A model generated the notes under the pieces. It was not told the origin of the DNA. It saw only the letters and a program-made list of their open reading frames with translations, and did not search any database. A DNA stretch of 64,000 bases from Streptococcus suis YS56 (GTDB lineage: Bacteria; Bacillota; Bacilli; Lactobacillales; Streptococcaceae): positions 1-64,000 of the forward strand of contig NZ_ALMY01000081.1 in assembly GCF_000440115.1 (NCBI RefSeq), given 5' to 3'. The stretch's first letter is position 1. Each line of letters starts with the position of its first letter. The position numbers and the translations under genes were made by a program. Below, piece after piece: positions 11,150-19,241 of this stretch.

Positions 11150-11428
11150 ATGAAACAAGTAAATATGTCAAAAGTAACGGATTATCTGACAATACTTGGT
11201 TTGTTGATTTTGCTATCTGCCTTTTTCCTTGATAACTGGATTCGTGATTGGTTCTTCCCGTCTAGTTGGGGAAACGTGGCGACCATGATGATTTTGCCTT
11301 TGCTAGGGGCATTGATTCTCATCTTGTCGATTTACTATAAAAAACTTTGGACGGGCATTACCAGTATTCTATTGATTATTTCCTTCCCCTTGATATTTGG
11401 ACTGGGCTATGTTTTCTTTGGTCCCTAG
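11150..11428 (+). CDS. small membrane protein, unknown function
   Basis: 92 residues with three hydrophobic stretches (about 11-26, 43-61 and 70-90). AAAGGAG precedes the ATG. It is followed after 12 nt by another small membrane protein, and the two share a promoter and a terminator, so they form a two-gene unit. No family recognised. Confidence 0.65.
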   Translation: MKQVNMSKVTDYLTILGLLILLSAFFLDNWIRDWFFPSSWGNVATMMILPLLGALILILSIYYKKLWTGITSILLIISFPLIFGLGYVFFGP

Positions 11429-11440
11429 AAGGAGTTTCTA

Positions 11441-11743
11441 ATGAATATGACACTATTAAAACGGTTAAATTTAGTTTTGTACAGCCTTGCAACTTTTCTC
11501 ATGGTCTTGCTATTTTTACAAATAGGCCAATGGTTTGATATTGTAAATGTGAATTTCAAACTAACATTTTTCATCATTCCCTTTTTTGGTCTCGCTAGTT
11601 TACCAACGGCTATTTACACTAAAAATGTTCGTCAGATATTGTTGAGTGTTCTCTTGGTTGCCTTGTATTTTATACTGTTCAGTCTAGTAACTGCCCTCGC
11701 TGGTTTGTTCCAGCTCAACCTCTACCCCTTGCTATATAAATGA
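11441..11743 (+). CDS. small membrane protein, unknown function
   Basis: 100 residues, very hydrophobic, with three to four predicted helices and few charges. AGGAG lies upstream of the ATG. It is the second gene of a two-gene unit and ends 2 nt before a strong terminator. No family recognised and no enzymatic motif visible. Confidence 0.65.
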   Translation: MNMTLLKRLNLVLYSLATFLMVLLFLQIGQWFDIVNVNFKLTFFIIPFFGLASLPTAIYTKNVRQILLSVLLVALYFILFSLVTALAGLFQLNLYPLLYK

Positions 11744-11744
11744 G

Positions 11745-11770
11745 AACTCCAGTGCAAACTGGAGTTTTTT
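11745..11770 (+). terminator. Terminator before thyA
   Basis: AACTCCAGT (11745-11753) pairs with ACTGGAGTT (11758-11766), followed by T residues. Confidence 0.9.
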
Positions 11771-11780
11771 ATCAGAACAT

Positions 11781-11794
11781 GCTATACTAAACTC
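11781..11794 (+). promoter_or_regulatory. Extended -10 of thyA placed for a leaderless transcript
   Basis: TATACT (11783-11788) is preceded by TGc. Six bases separate it from the ATG at 11795, which places the expected transcription start on the start codon. No Shine-Dalgarno is present. Confidence 0.5.
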
Positions 11795-12634
11795 ATGACT
11801 AAAGCAGATAGTATTTTTAAAGAAAACATTCGTAAGATTATGGAAGAGGGCGTTTTTTCAGAAAATGCTCGCCCTCGTTACAAGGATGGAAATATTGCCA
11901 ATTCCAAGTACGTTACAGGTGCCTTTGCTGAATATGATTTGTCTAAGGGCGAGTTTCCTATTACAACACTTAGACCTATTCCAATTAAGTCGGCCATCAA
12001 AGAAATTCTCTGGATTTACCAAGACCAGACCAATGATTTGTCGGTTTTACAGGAAAAATACGGTGTCCAGTATTGGAATGATTGGGAAGTTGAGGGAACT
12101 GGCACAATCGGTGAACGTTACGGTGCTATTGTGAAAAAACATGACATTATTTCAAAAATCCTCAAGCAATTGGAGGAAAATCCATGGAATCGCCGCAATG
12201 TGATTTCTTTGTGGGATTATGAAGCGTTTGACCAATCTGCAGGTCTCTTGCCATGTGCCTTTCAGACTATGTTTGACGTTCGACGAGTGGATGGGGAGAT
12301 TTACCTGGATGCAACTCTAACTCAGCGGTCAAATGATATGCTAGTAGCCCATCATATCAACGCTATGCAGTATGTAGCCCTTCAGATGATGATTGCTAAA
12401 CATTTTGGCTGGAAGGTTGGGAAGTTTTTCTATTTCATCAACAATCTTCACATCTATGATAATCAGTTTGAACAAGCTGAAGAATTGCTCCGCCGTACAC
12501 CATCTGAAGTAGAGCCTCGTTTGGTCTTGAACGTCCCAGACGGAACAAACTTTTTTGATATTAAAGCAGAAGATTTTGAGTTGGTGGACTATGAGCCGGT
12601 TAAGCCGCAGTTAAAATTCGATCTAGCAATTTAA
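11795..12634 (+). CDS. thyA: Thymidylate synthase
   Basis: 279 residues, the usual length for the streptococcal enzyme. The catalytic Cys lies in GLLPCAFQ (about residue 154). [16 protein letters not shown] and [15 protein letters not shown] are the folate- and dUMP-binding segments. It makes dTMP from dUMP and methylene-THF, and dihydrofolate reductase (folA, downstream) recycles the cofactor. A diverged second copy of its 3' end lies at 12758-12796. Confidence 0.97.
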   Translation: MTKADSIFKENIRKIMEEGVFSENARPRYKDGNIANSKYVTGAFAEYDLSKGEFPITTLRPIPIKSAIKEILWIYQDQTNDLSVLQEKYGVQYWNDWEVEGTGTIGERYGAIVKKHDIISKILKQLEENPWNRRNVISLWDYEAFDQSAGLLPCAFQTMFDVRRVDGEIYLDATLTQRSNDMLVAHHINAMQYVALQMMIAKHFGWKVGKFFYFINNLHIYDNQFEQAEELLRRTPSEVEPRLVLNVPDGTNFFDIKAEDFELVDYEPVKPQLKFDLAI

Positions 12635-12639
12635 CTGGA

Positions 12640-12757
12640 TTAGCAGTGAAGAACTTCGTTCTTTTACCTCGCTTCTTTATTTTTAGGCTCAGGCTGAAAC
12701 AGTTTCCCGACCTGTTTCACTTCCAACCTTCAACAGTCTATACTCAGACTGTCGAAG
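12640..12757 (+). repeat. Three-hairpin intergenic element (RUP-like core, termini missing)
   Basis: Three consecutive hairpins are visible: AGAAC/GTTCT (about 12653-12666), TGAAACAG/CTGTTTCA (about 12691-12719) and ACAGTCT/AGACTGT (about 12732-12752). The linker CTTCCAACCT and the exit GAAGCCAGT match the linker CTCCAACCT and exit GGAGCTAGT of the element at 47566-47776, while the stems differ. The terminal inverted repeats of that element are absent here. Confidence 0.55.
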
Positions 12758-12796
12758 CCAGTTAAACCGCAACTCAAATTTGACTTGGCGTTTTAA
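12758..12796 (+). pseudogene. Diverged remnant of a thyA 3' end
   Basis: The 13 codons read [12 protein letters not shown]-stop, against [12 protein letters not shown]-stop at the thyA end (12596-12634). About 28 of 39 bases match and nearly all changes are synonymous. It is a diverged allele rather than a fresh tandem copy. No start codon or independent frame is present. Confidence 0.75.
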
Positions 12797-12970
12797 GATG
12801 AGGGGGCTTTCCAGCACCAGTGAGATTCACATTCTACGAATCTCGGAATCTCCCCTATCTCTGAGGAGTCGGTGATAGTTTCAGCATGATAAAAATTTGC
12901 ACTAGACCTACTTGGTAAGTGCATTTTTCATGTTTTTTTGATAGAATGATAGGACGGAAAGTGAGAGAAA
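12797..12970 (+). other. Intergenic region before folA
   Basis: It holds a 7-bp hairpin GAGATTC/GAATCTC (12822-12844) and a weak terminator-like hairpin, TGCACT/AGTGCA plus T5 (12898-12928). A probable folA -10 follows (TAGAAT near 12942). A GAAAGTGAGAG segment precedes the folA ATG. No gene was seen. Confidence 0.5.
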
Positions 12971-13483
12971 ATGACTAAAAAGATTGTTGCCATTTGGGCT
13001 CAAGATGAAAATGGATTGATTGGAAAAGGTGATAGACTTCCTTGGTCATTACCAGCTGACTTAGCTCATTTCAAAGAAACGACAACAGGTCACACGATGG
13101 TGATGGGACGTATAACCTTCGACGGCATGGGTAAACGTGCTCTTCCCAATCGTCACACCATCGTTTTGACAACGGATAAAACCTATCAACTAGAGAGTGA
13201 ACGTGTTACCATTTTACACAGTGTGGAAGATGTCCTAGATTGGTATAACAAACAGGAGCAGACACTATTTGTGATTGGTGGGGGACAAATTTTTACTGCC
13301 TTTGCACCTTACATTGAAACATTAATAGTGACAGATATTCACGGTCAATTTAATGGCGATGTGTATTTTCCGAAAGCATTTCCTATGGAGAAATTTCAGC
13401 TACAAAGCGCCAATTTACGTCCAAAAGACGAGAAAAACCCGTATGATTTTACAATAAAAACCTATGAAAGAAGAGATGGTTAG
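12971..13483 (+). CDS. folA: Dihydrofolate reductase
   Basis: 170 residues. The N-terminus (IVAIWAQDENGLIGKGDRLPWSLPADLAHFK, read in parts) gives the catalytic acidic residue and the Met20-loop equivalent, and GHTMVMGRITFDG and VIGGGQIFTAF are the NADPH-binding segments. It reduces DHF to THF, restoring the cofactor used by thyA. A 2-nt gap leads to the next small gene, then clpX. The position of trimethoprim-related substitutions cannot be judged without alignment. Confidence 0.96.
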   Translation: MTKKIVAIWAQDENGLIGKGDRLPWSLPADLAHFKETTTGHTMVMGRITFDGMGKRALPNRHTIVLTTDKTYQLESERVTILHSVEDVLDWYNKQEQTLFVIGGGQIFTAFAPYIETLIVTDIHGQFNGDVYFPKAFPMEKFQLQSANLRPKDEKNPYDFTIKTYERRDG

Positions 13484-13485
13484 GC

Positions 13486-13659
13486 ATGGAGAGAAGTTTA
13501 TTCGGTTTATTTACAGCATTTCTCTGTGGGATTTGTGTTCTTTGTGCGATTCAAGCCTTTCGGAAGAAACGTTTTGGTTTAGCAATTTTATTTTTACTGA
13601 ATGCTTTTACCAATCTGGTCAATAGTATTCATGCCATTTATGGATTTTTATTTAGATAA
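13486..13659 (+). CDS. 57-aa membrane protein between folA and clpX
   Basis: MERSLFGLFTAFLCGICVLC begins a 57-residue product with two hydrophobic helices (about 5-23 and 32-48) separated by FRKKRF. It starts 2 nt after the folA stop and ends 21 nt before clpX. A small ORF is known at this position between folA and clpX in other streptococci, which supports it being real. Function unknown. Confidence 0.7.
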   Translation: MERSLFGLFTAFLCGICVLCAIQAFRKKRFGLAILFLLNAFTNLVNSIHAIYGFLFR

Positions 13660-13680
13660 GAGATATGAAAGAGGAAACAC

Positions 13681-14907
13681 ATGGCTGTTAAGCATACACA
13701 TGAGCTAATCTATTGCTCATTTTGCGGAAAAAATCAAGAAGAAGTTAAAAAAATTATTGCAGGAAACAATGTTTTCATTTGTAATGAGTGTGTGGAGTTA
13801 GCTCAAGAAATCATTCGTGAAGAACTGGCAGAAGAAGTTTTGACAGACTTAGCCGATACGCCAAAGCCACAGGAATTGCTCGATATTTTAAACAATTATG
13901 TCATTGGACAAGATCGTGCTAAACGTGCCTTGGCTGTCGCTGTCTACAACCATTACAAACGTATCAATTTCCAAGATAGTCGCGATGAAAATGATGTTGA
14001 TTTACAGAAATCAAACATTCTCATGATTGGTCCAACAGGTTCTGGTAAGACATTCTTGGCTCAAACCTTGGCTAAAAGTTTGAATGTCCCGTTTGCTATT
14101 GCTGATGCGACCGCTCTTACTGAGGCGGGTTATGTTGGTGAAGACGTAGAAAATATCCTCCTCAAACTTTTGCAGGCTGCAGACTTTAACATCGACCGTG
14201 CAGAAAGAGGAATTATCTATGTGGATGAAATTGATAAAATTGCCAAAAAAGGTGAAAATGTGTCCATTACCCGCGATGTATCTGGTGAAGGTGTCCAGCA
14301 AGCTCTCCTAAAAATTATCGAGGGAACTGTGGCCAGCGTACCACCACAAGGCGGACGCAAACATCCAAACCAAGAAATGATTCACGTGGACACCAAAAAT
14401 ATCCTGTTCATCGTTGGCGGTGCATTTGATGGTATCGAAGAAATCGTCAAACAGCGTCTCGGTGAAAAAATCATCGGTTTTGGTCATAATAATCGTGCTA
14501 TTGATGAAAAAGAATCATACATGCAACATATCATTGCAGACGATATTCAAAAATTCGGTATCATTCCAGAGTTGATTGGTCGCTTGCCTGTATTTGCAGC
14601 TTTGGACCAATTGACAACAGAGGATTTGGTACGCATTTTGACGGAACCGAAGAATGCTCTTGTAAAACAATACCAGACACTCTTGTCTTATGATGACGTG
14701 GAGCTTGACTTTGATGAGGATGCCTTGTTAGCAATTGCAGAAAAAGCAATTGAACGTAAGACTGGCGCTCGTGGACTTCGTTCCATCATTGAAGAAACGA
14801 TGTTGGATGTCATGTTTGAGGTGCCAGGCCAAGATAACGTTAAACGTGTTCGTGTAACAAAAGCAGCAGTAGACGGTAAGGAAAAGCCTTTACTAGAAAC
14901 TGCTTAA
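13681..14907 (+). CDS. clpX: ATP-dependent Clp protease ATP-binding subunit ClpX
   Basis: 408 residues. The N-terminal zinc-binding domain has CSFCGKNQ and CNECVEL. The AAA+ domain has Walker A GPTGSGKT (about residues 116-123), Walker [12 protein letters not shown] and the pore-type segment AGYVGEDVE. The C-terminal sensor 2 region has [10 protein letters not shown]. It unfolds substrates for ClpP. It is followed by a hairpin and engB. Confidence 0.97.
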   Translation: MAVKHTHELIYCSFCGKNQEEVKKIIAGNNVFICNECVELAQEIIREELAEEVLTDLADTPKPQELLDILNNYVIGQDRAKRALAVAVYNHYKRINFQDSRDENDVDLQKSNILMIGPTGSGKTFLAQTLAKSLNVPFAIADATALTEAGYVGEDVENILLKLLQAADFNIDRAERGIIYVDEIDKIAKKGENVSITRDVSGEGVQQALLKIIEGTVASVPPQGGRKHPNQEMIHVDTKNILFIVGGAFDGIEEIVKQRLGEKIIGFGHNNRAIDEKESYMQHIIADDIQKFGIIPELIGRLPVFAALDQLTTEDLVRILTEPKNALVKQYQTLLSYDDVELDFDEDALLAIAEKAIERKTGARGLRSIIEETMLDVMFEVPGQDNVKRVRVTKAAVDGKEKPLLETA

Positions 14908-14908
14908 A

Positions 14909-14946
14909 AATAAAGGGTAGAAACTGATTGATTTCTACCCTTATTT
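14909..14946 (+). terminator. Hairpin between clpX and engB
   Basis: GGGTAGAAA (14915-14923) pairs with TTTCTACCC (14932-14940), extended outwards by A/T pairs. The T tract is interrupted (TTATTT), so it may be only partly terminating and let engB be read through. Confidence 0.65.
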
Positions 14947-14960
14947 ATGAAAGGTATAAA

Positions 14961-15548
14961 ATGGAAATCAACACACATAATGCTGAGATTTTGCTCAGTG
15001 CTGTTTCAAAAGCCCAGTATCCTAGCGATGACATTCCAGAAATTGCCCTTGCCGGGCGATCTAACGTTGGAAAGTCCTCATTTATCAATACTCTTCTAGG
15101 AAGAAAAAATCTTGCACGTACGTCAGGAAAACCAGGAAAGACTCAACAACTCAATTTTTATAATATAGATGATAAGATTCGATTCGTAGATGTTCCAGGT
15201 TATGGCTATGCTAAAGTATCCAAAACTGAGCGTGCTAAGTGGGGCAAAATGATTGAAGAGTATTTGACGACACGAGAAAATCTACGTGTTGTGGTGAGTT
15301 TAGTAGACATGCGTCATGAGCCATCAGCAGATGATGTTCAAATGTATGATTTCTTGAAATATTATGAAATTCCTGTTATTATTGTGGCAACGAAGGCTGA
15401 TAAAATCCCACGAGGAAAGTGGAATAAGCACGAATCGATGATTAAAAAGAAATTGGATTTTGATAAAAATGATCAATTCGTTATCTTTTCTTCTGAGACT
15501 CGTCACGGATACGATCAGGCATGGGATGCTATCTTAAGTAATATCTAA
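14961..15548 (+). CDS. engB: Ribosome biogenesis GTPase EngB/YsxC
   Basis: 195 residues from the ATG at 14961, which has GAAAGG upstream; earlier in-frame codons fall inside the preceding hairpin. G1 [10 protein letters not shown]3 DVPGYGYA, G4 TKAD and G5 SSET are all present. It is an essential GTPase for 50S subunit assembly. The clpX-engB pairing is conserved in streptococci. ndk follows after 22 nt. Confidence 0.95.
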   Translation: MEINTHNAEILLSAVSKAQYPSDDIPEIALAGRSNVGKSSFINTLLGRKNLARTSGKPGKTQQLNFYNIDDKIRFVDVPGYGYAKVSKTERAKWGKMIEEYLTTRENLRVVVSLVDMRHEPSADDVQMYDFLKYYEIPVIIVATKADKIPRGKWNKHESMIKKKLDFDKNDQFVIFSSETRHGYDQAWDAILSNI

Positions 15549-15570
15549 TAAACAGTTCAGGAGAAAAATC

Positions 15571-15984
15571 ATGGAACGTACTTTCTTCATCATCAAACCA
15601 GATGCTCTTAAGCGTGGACTTGCGGGACAAATTCTTTCACGTATCGAATGCAGGGGATTTCAAATCCGAGATTTAAAAATGGTTACAGCAACAGAGGAGC
15701 TAATCAGTCAACATTATGATCATTTGACAGATAAACCTTTCTTCCCGCAATTAGTACAATATATGACGAGCGGGCCGATGATAGCTGGCATTATAGAAGG
15801 GCCAGAAGTTATCAAATCTTGGCGAGATATGATGGGAGCTACCAATCCAGTAAACGCCCTACCTGGGACTATTCGTGGAGATTTTGCGATAGCGCCTGTT
15901 GAGGGAATTGTGGCAAATGTCGTTCATGGTTCAGATAGTGCAGAAGCAGCCGAACGCGAGATCGGTCTTTGGCTGGGGAAATAG
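15571..15984 (+). CDS. ndk: Nucleoside diphosphate kinase
   Basis: 137 residues. The N-terminus [17 protein letters not shown] and the active-site NVVHGSDS (phosphorylated His at about residue 117) are typical. It transfers the gamma-phosphate between nucleotides. AGGAG precedes the ATG, and a strong terminator follows whose sequence recurs at 16965-16982 before lepA. Confidence 0.96.
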   Translation: MERTFFIIKPDALKRGLAGQILSRIECRGFQIRDLKMVTATEELISQHYDHLTDKPFFPQLVQYMTSGPMIAGIIEGPEVIKSWRDMMGATNPVNALPGTIRGDFAIAPVEGIVANVVHGSDSAEAAEREIGLWLGK

Positions 15985-15992
15985 CAGAGCAG

Positions 15993-16019
15993 ACACCTAG
16001 TTTTCTAGGTGTTTTTCTT
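15993..16019 (+). terminator. ndk terminator
   Basis: ACACCTAG (15993-16000) pairs with CTAGGTGT (16005-16012), then a T-rich tail. Bases 16002-16019 are repeated exactly at 16965-16982. Confidence 0.9.
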
Positions 16020-16089
16020 TTTGATAAATTGGTGAAAAAACTGATTAGTGGTATAATGAAAAAAATCAATAATAGAGAGGTTATTCACC

Positions 16090-16761
16090 ATGAGTCGAGG
16101 AGAAACCATTAGCAATATTAAAGCAGAAATTTCTCAAAAGGAACAAAAGATTGAAGAAATATTTTTGGAGATTGAGAACTTGCGTACTAAGAAAAAACAA
16201 TGTAAAAATTGGGTGATTTTTGCTATAACGATGCTGTTCTTCTCTGTCATTGTATTCAAAGGGATGTTTCTTGTTATTATGGTATTTCTTTGTTTCATGT
16301 ATGTAGTAACATCATATTTCCAATCGGATAGATGTGATGGATTGATGAGCCATTATAAAAATGAGATTGATTCTATAGAGGAGGCTATCAATAAAAATAG
16401 AGAATTCATTGCTAAGTACAAATATTTTTCGCATTTTTATGTAGCAGGTACGCAATATAGGGAAGATCGTTTTGAGCCAATGAGGGTGTTAAGATGTCTG
16501 ACGTACGGCGGAGAAACTACAGATGTTAAGTTAGTTCGTGAGCCAGATAATAAGTATGACCCAAATGCAGTTAAAGTACTTGTATGTGGTTATTTTGTTG
16601 GCTATATCCCTAAAACTGCTTCTGAGGAAGTCTCCCGACTAATCGATAGAGGGGAAAAGTTGAACTTGTCAGTAGATATGGAAAGACAAGGGAGTTATGC
16701 TAAAGGTTATCGTGCTTATTACGAACTGACAATTTACGTTTTAAATGATGAAAAATTGTAA
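16090..16761 (+). CDS. HIRAN-domain membrane protein with N-terminal coiled coil
   Basis: 223 residues. Residues ~8-40 form a charged coiled coil, residues ~42-76 hold two membrane helices, and a second helical stretch spans ~85-110. The C-terminal part from about residue 117 matches the HIRAN domain: VREPDNKYDPNAVKVL followed by GYFVGYIPK and EEVSRLID. HIRAN domains bind DNA 3' ends in SNF2-type helicases, but stand-alone bacterial ones are uncharacterised. Promoter TATAAT and SD AGAGAGG lie upstream. The gene is bracketed by two copies of the ndk terminator, which suggests later insertion. Confidence 0.8.
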   Translation: MSRGETISNIKAEISQKEQKIEEIFLEIENLRTKKKQCKNWVIFAITMLFFSVIVFKGMFLVIMVFLCFMYVVTSYFQSDRCDGLMSHYKNEIDSIEEAINKNREFIAKYKYFSHFYVAGTQYREDRFEPMRVLRCLTYGGETTDVKLVREPDNKYDPNAVKVLVCGYFVGYIPKTASEEVSRLIDRGEKLNLSVDMERQGSYAKGYRAYYELTIYVLNDEKL

Positions 16762-17042
16762 TTATTAAATTCATTAAAAATATATCGAGTTTATGTGGGA
16801 CAAGTAATAAAATCAGAAATTAACTCTTTGATATATTAACTGGAATTTATATATCAAAAATTAATGGTTCCATACCTTTAATCAAACAACAATTCCTTGT
16901 TTCAGTCTTATTTTATGACCGACTAGAACTTACTTTGGGAATTTACTCGTGACAACAACCTATATTTCTAGGTGTTTTTCTTATGGAAAATTATCACTAA
17001 ATCTGATATAATGAGGAGTAATACCCTTGTAGAGGAAGAAAC
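16762..17042 (+). other. Intergenic region before lepA
   Basis: AT-rich. It contains a 10-bp stem TTTGATATAT/ATATATCAAA (16827-16858), a possible terminator of the HIRAN gene. A degraded second copy of the ndk terminator follows (16961-16982), then a TATAAT promoter for lepA near 17007. No ORF worth reporting. Confidence 0.55.
16965..16982 (+). repeat. Second copy of the ndk terminator 3' half
   Basis: Eighteen bases identical to 16002-16019 (TTTCTAGGTGTTTTTCTT). The upstream stem half has decayed, leaving ACCTA/TAGGT. Confidence 0.7.
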
Positions 17043-18875
17043 ATGAATTTAGAAGATTTGAAAAAACGACAGGAGAAAATTCGTAATTTCTCCATTATTG
17101 CCCACATCGACCATGGTAAATCAACCTTGGCTGACCGTATTCTTGAGAAGACGGAAACAGTTTCCAGCCGTGAAATGCAAGCTCAGTTGCTGGATAGTAT
17201 GGATTTGGAGCGTGAGCGTGGTATCACCATTAAACTGAACGCAATCGAACTCAACTATACAGCTAAAGATGGAGAGACATACATTTTCCACTTGATTGAC
17301 ACACCAGGACACGTTGACTTTACCTATGAAGTATCACGTTCGTTGGCTGCCTGTGAGGGTGCGATTCTGGTGGTGGATGCTGCTCAAGGGATTGAAGCAC
17401 AGACCTTGGCTAACGTTTATCTAGCCTTGGACAATGATTTGGAAATCTTGCCAATCATTAACAAGATTGACCTGCCAGCAGCAGACCCAGAGCGTGTTCG
17501 TCAGGAAATCGAAGATGTGATTGGTTTGGATGCTTCAGAAGCAGTGCCAACATCAGCTAAGGCAGGTATTGGTATCGAGGAGATCTTGGAGCAGATTGTC
17601 GAGAAGGTTCCAGCACCGACTGGTGATGTCGAAGCTCCTTTGCAAGCATTGATTTTTGACTCTGTCTATGACCCTTATCGTGGGGTTATCCTCCAAGTTC
17701 GTATCGTCAATGGTGTCGTGAAGCCAGGTGATACCATCCAGATGATGAGCAATGGCAAGACCTTTGATGTAACAGAAGTCGGAATTTTCACACCAAAAGC
17801 CATTGGTCGTGATTTCCTAGCAGTTGGAGATGTTGGCTATATCGCAGCTTCTATCAAGACTGTAGCTGATACCCGTGTCGGTGATACAGTGACCTTGGCG
17901 GAAAATCCTGCCAGCGAGCCACTAGCAGGCTACAAGCAGATGAACCCAATGGTCTTTGCAGGTATCTATCCAATCGATTCCAACAAGTACAATGATCTAC
18001 GTGAAGCCTTGGAAAAACTCCAACTCAATGATGCTAGCTTACAGTTTGAGCCAGAAACTTCACAGGCTCTCGGATTCGGTTTCCGATGTGGATTCTTGGG
18101 GCTCTTGCACATGGATGTTATCCAAGAACGGATTGAGCGGGAGTTTAACATTGACCTCATCATGACAGCACCGTCGGTAGTCTACCATGTCAACATGACA
18201 GACGGAGAAATGATTGATGTAGCCAACCCGTCAGAGTTTCCTGACCCAACCAAGATTGCTACTATCGAAGAACCTTACGTTAAAGCGCAAATTATGGTAC
18301 CGCAGGAATACGTCGGTGCAGTCATGGAATTGGCTCAGCGGAAACGTGGTGACTTTGTGACTATGGATTATATTGATGATAACCGTGTCAATGTTATCTA
18401 CCAAATTCCACTTGCGGAGATTGTCTTTGACTTCTTTGACAAGCTTAAGTCATCCACTCGTGGTTATGCCAGCTTCGACTATGAGATTTCTGAATACCGT
18501 TCATCCAAGTTGGTGAAAATGGATATTCTCCTCAATGGGGATAAGGTCGATGCTCTCAGCTTTATCGTCCACAAGGAATTTGCCTATGAACGAGGGAAAA
18601 TTATCGTGGACAAACTCAAGAAAATCATCCCTCGTCAGCAATTTGAAGTGCCTATTCAGGCAGCTATCGGTCAGAAAATCGTTGCCCGTAGTGATATTAA
18701 GGCCCTTCGCAAAAACGTTTTGGCCAAGTGTTATGGTGGTGACGTTTCCCGTAAACGTAAACTCCTAGAAAAACAAAAAGCCGGTAAGAAACGGATGAAA
18801 GCCATCGGCTCTGTCGAAGTTCCACAAGAAGCCTTCCTCAGCGTCCTCAGCATGGATGAAGACGATAAGAAATAA
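17043..18875 (+). CDS. lepA: Elongation factor 4 (LepA)
   Basis: 610 residues. G1 [13 protein letters not shown], the switch segment [10 protein letters not shown]3 DTPGHVDF, G4 NKIDLP and G5 SAKAG are present. The C-terminal LepA domain ([22 protein letters not shown], read in parts) is intact. It is a ribosome-associated GTPase affecting translocation or biogenesis. It ends in a terminator shared with the convergent tautomerase gene. Confidence 0.97.
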   Translation: MNLEDLKKRQEKIRNFSIIAHIDHGKSTLADRILEKTETVSSREMQAQLLDSMDLERERGITIKLNAIELNYTAKDGETYIFHLIDTPGHVDFTYEVSRSLAACEGAILVVDAAQGIEAQTLANVYLALDNDLEILPIINKIDLPAADPERVRQEIEDVIGLDASEAVPTSAKAGIGIEEILEQIVEKVPAPTGDVEAPLQALIFDSVYDPYRGVILQVRIVNGVVKPGDTIQMMSNGKTFDVTEVGIFTPKAIGRDFLAVGDVGYIAASIKTVADTRVGDTVTLAENPASEPLAGYKQMNPMVFAGIYPIDSNKYNDLREALEKLQLNDASLQFEPETSQALGFGFRCGFLGLLHMDVIQERIEREFNIDLIMTAPSVVYHVNMTDGEMIDVANPSEFPDPTKIATIEEPYVKAQIMVPQEYVGAVMELAQRKRGDFVTMDYIDDNRVNVIYQIPLAEIVFDFFDKLKSSTRGYASFDYEISEYRSSKLVKMDILLNGDKVDALSFIVHKEFAYERGKIIVDKLKKIIPRQQFEVPIQAAIGQKIVARSDIKALRKNVLAKCYGGDVSRKRKLLEKQKAGKKRMKAIGSVEVPQEAFLSVLSMDEDDKK

Positions 18876-18888
18876 ACTTAATACAAAG

Positions 18889-18922
18889 AAACACTCCTGC
18901 ATTTTGTTGCAAGAGTGTTTTC
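18889..18922. terminator. Bidirectional terminator between lepA and the tautomerase gene
   Basis: AACACTC (18890-18896) pairs with GAGTGTT (18913-18919), with an inner TGCA/TGCA stem. T runs follow in the lepA direction, and A runs precede it for the opposing gene. Confidence 0.8.
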
Positions 18923-18924
18923 TC

Positions 18925-19107
18925 TTATTTACGTTTCATTTCACCTTGTGGGTAGTAAGTCCCTTCAGGCATATCATTGATGAAGACATGAATGGCTTCT
19001 TTTGGCGCATTAGTATTACGAGATACAACTTCGGTAACTTCACGTGCTAAGGCAATCTTTTGTTCTTCTGTGCGTCCTTCAAACAAATCAATACGTACAA
19101 ACGGCAT
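18925..19107 (-). CDS. 4-oxalocrotonate tautomerase family protein
   Basis: 60 residues starting MPFVRIDLFEGRT, with the catalytic Pro exposed after Met removal and a conserved Arg at about residue 12. The size is normal for the small tautomerase family (XylH/DmpI-like). Its physiological substrate in streptococci is not known. AGGAGG precedes the start. It lies convergent to lepA and next to the exported PASTA-like gene and tdk; a tautomerase beside tdk is common in streptococci. Confidence 0.88.
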   Translation of the reverse strand: MPFVRIDLFEGRTEEQKIALAREVTEVVSRNTNAPKEAIHVFINDMPEGTYYPQGEMKRK

Positions 19108-19179
19108 ATATTTCCTCCTTTATTTTTCGTTTATTGTACCATAGTTTTTATGATTCTCCAAGGATATTTTCATAAGATG

Positions 19180-19209
19180 TTGCAAAATATATTTATATTT
19201 TGTTATAAT
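19180..19209 (+). promoter_or_regulatory. Promoter of the PASTA-like/Excalibur gene
   Basis: TTGCAA (19180-19185) and TATAAT (19204-19209) with an 18-bp spacer. AAGGAG follows before the ATG. Confidence 0.6.
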
Positions 19210-19241
19210 AATATCGCGATCAACAATAAGGAGAATGATTT

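Noticed and set aside
19180-19240. CIRCE or CtsR site near clpX or the Excalibur gene
   Set aside because: No matching inverted repeat or heptad repeat was found upstream of clpX or the neighbouring genes.
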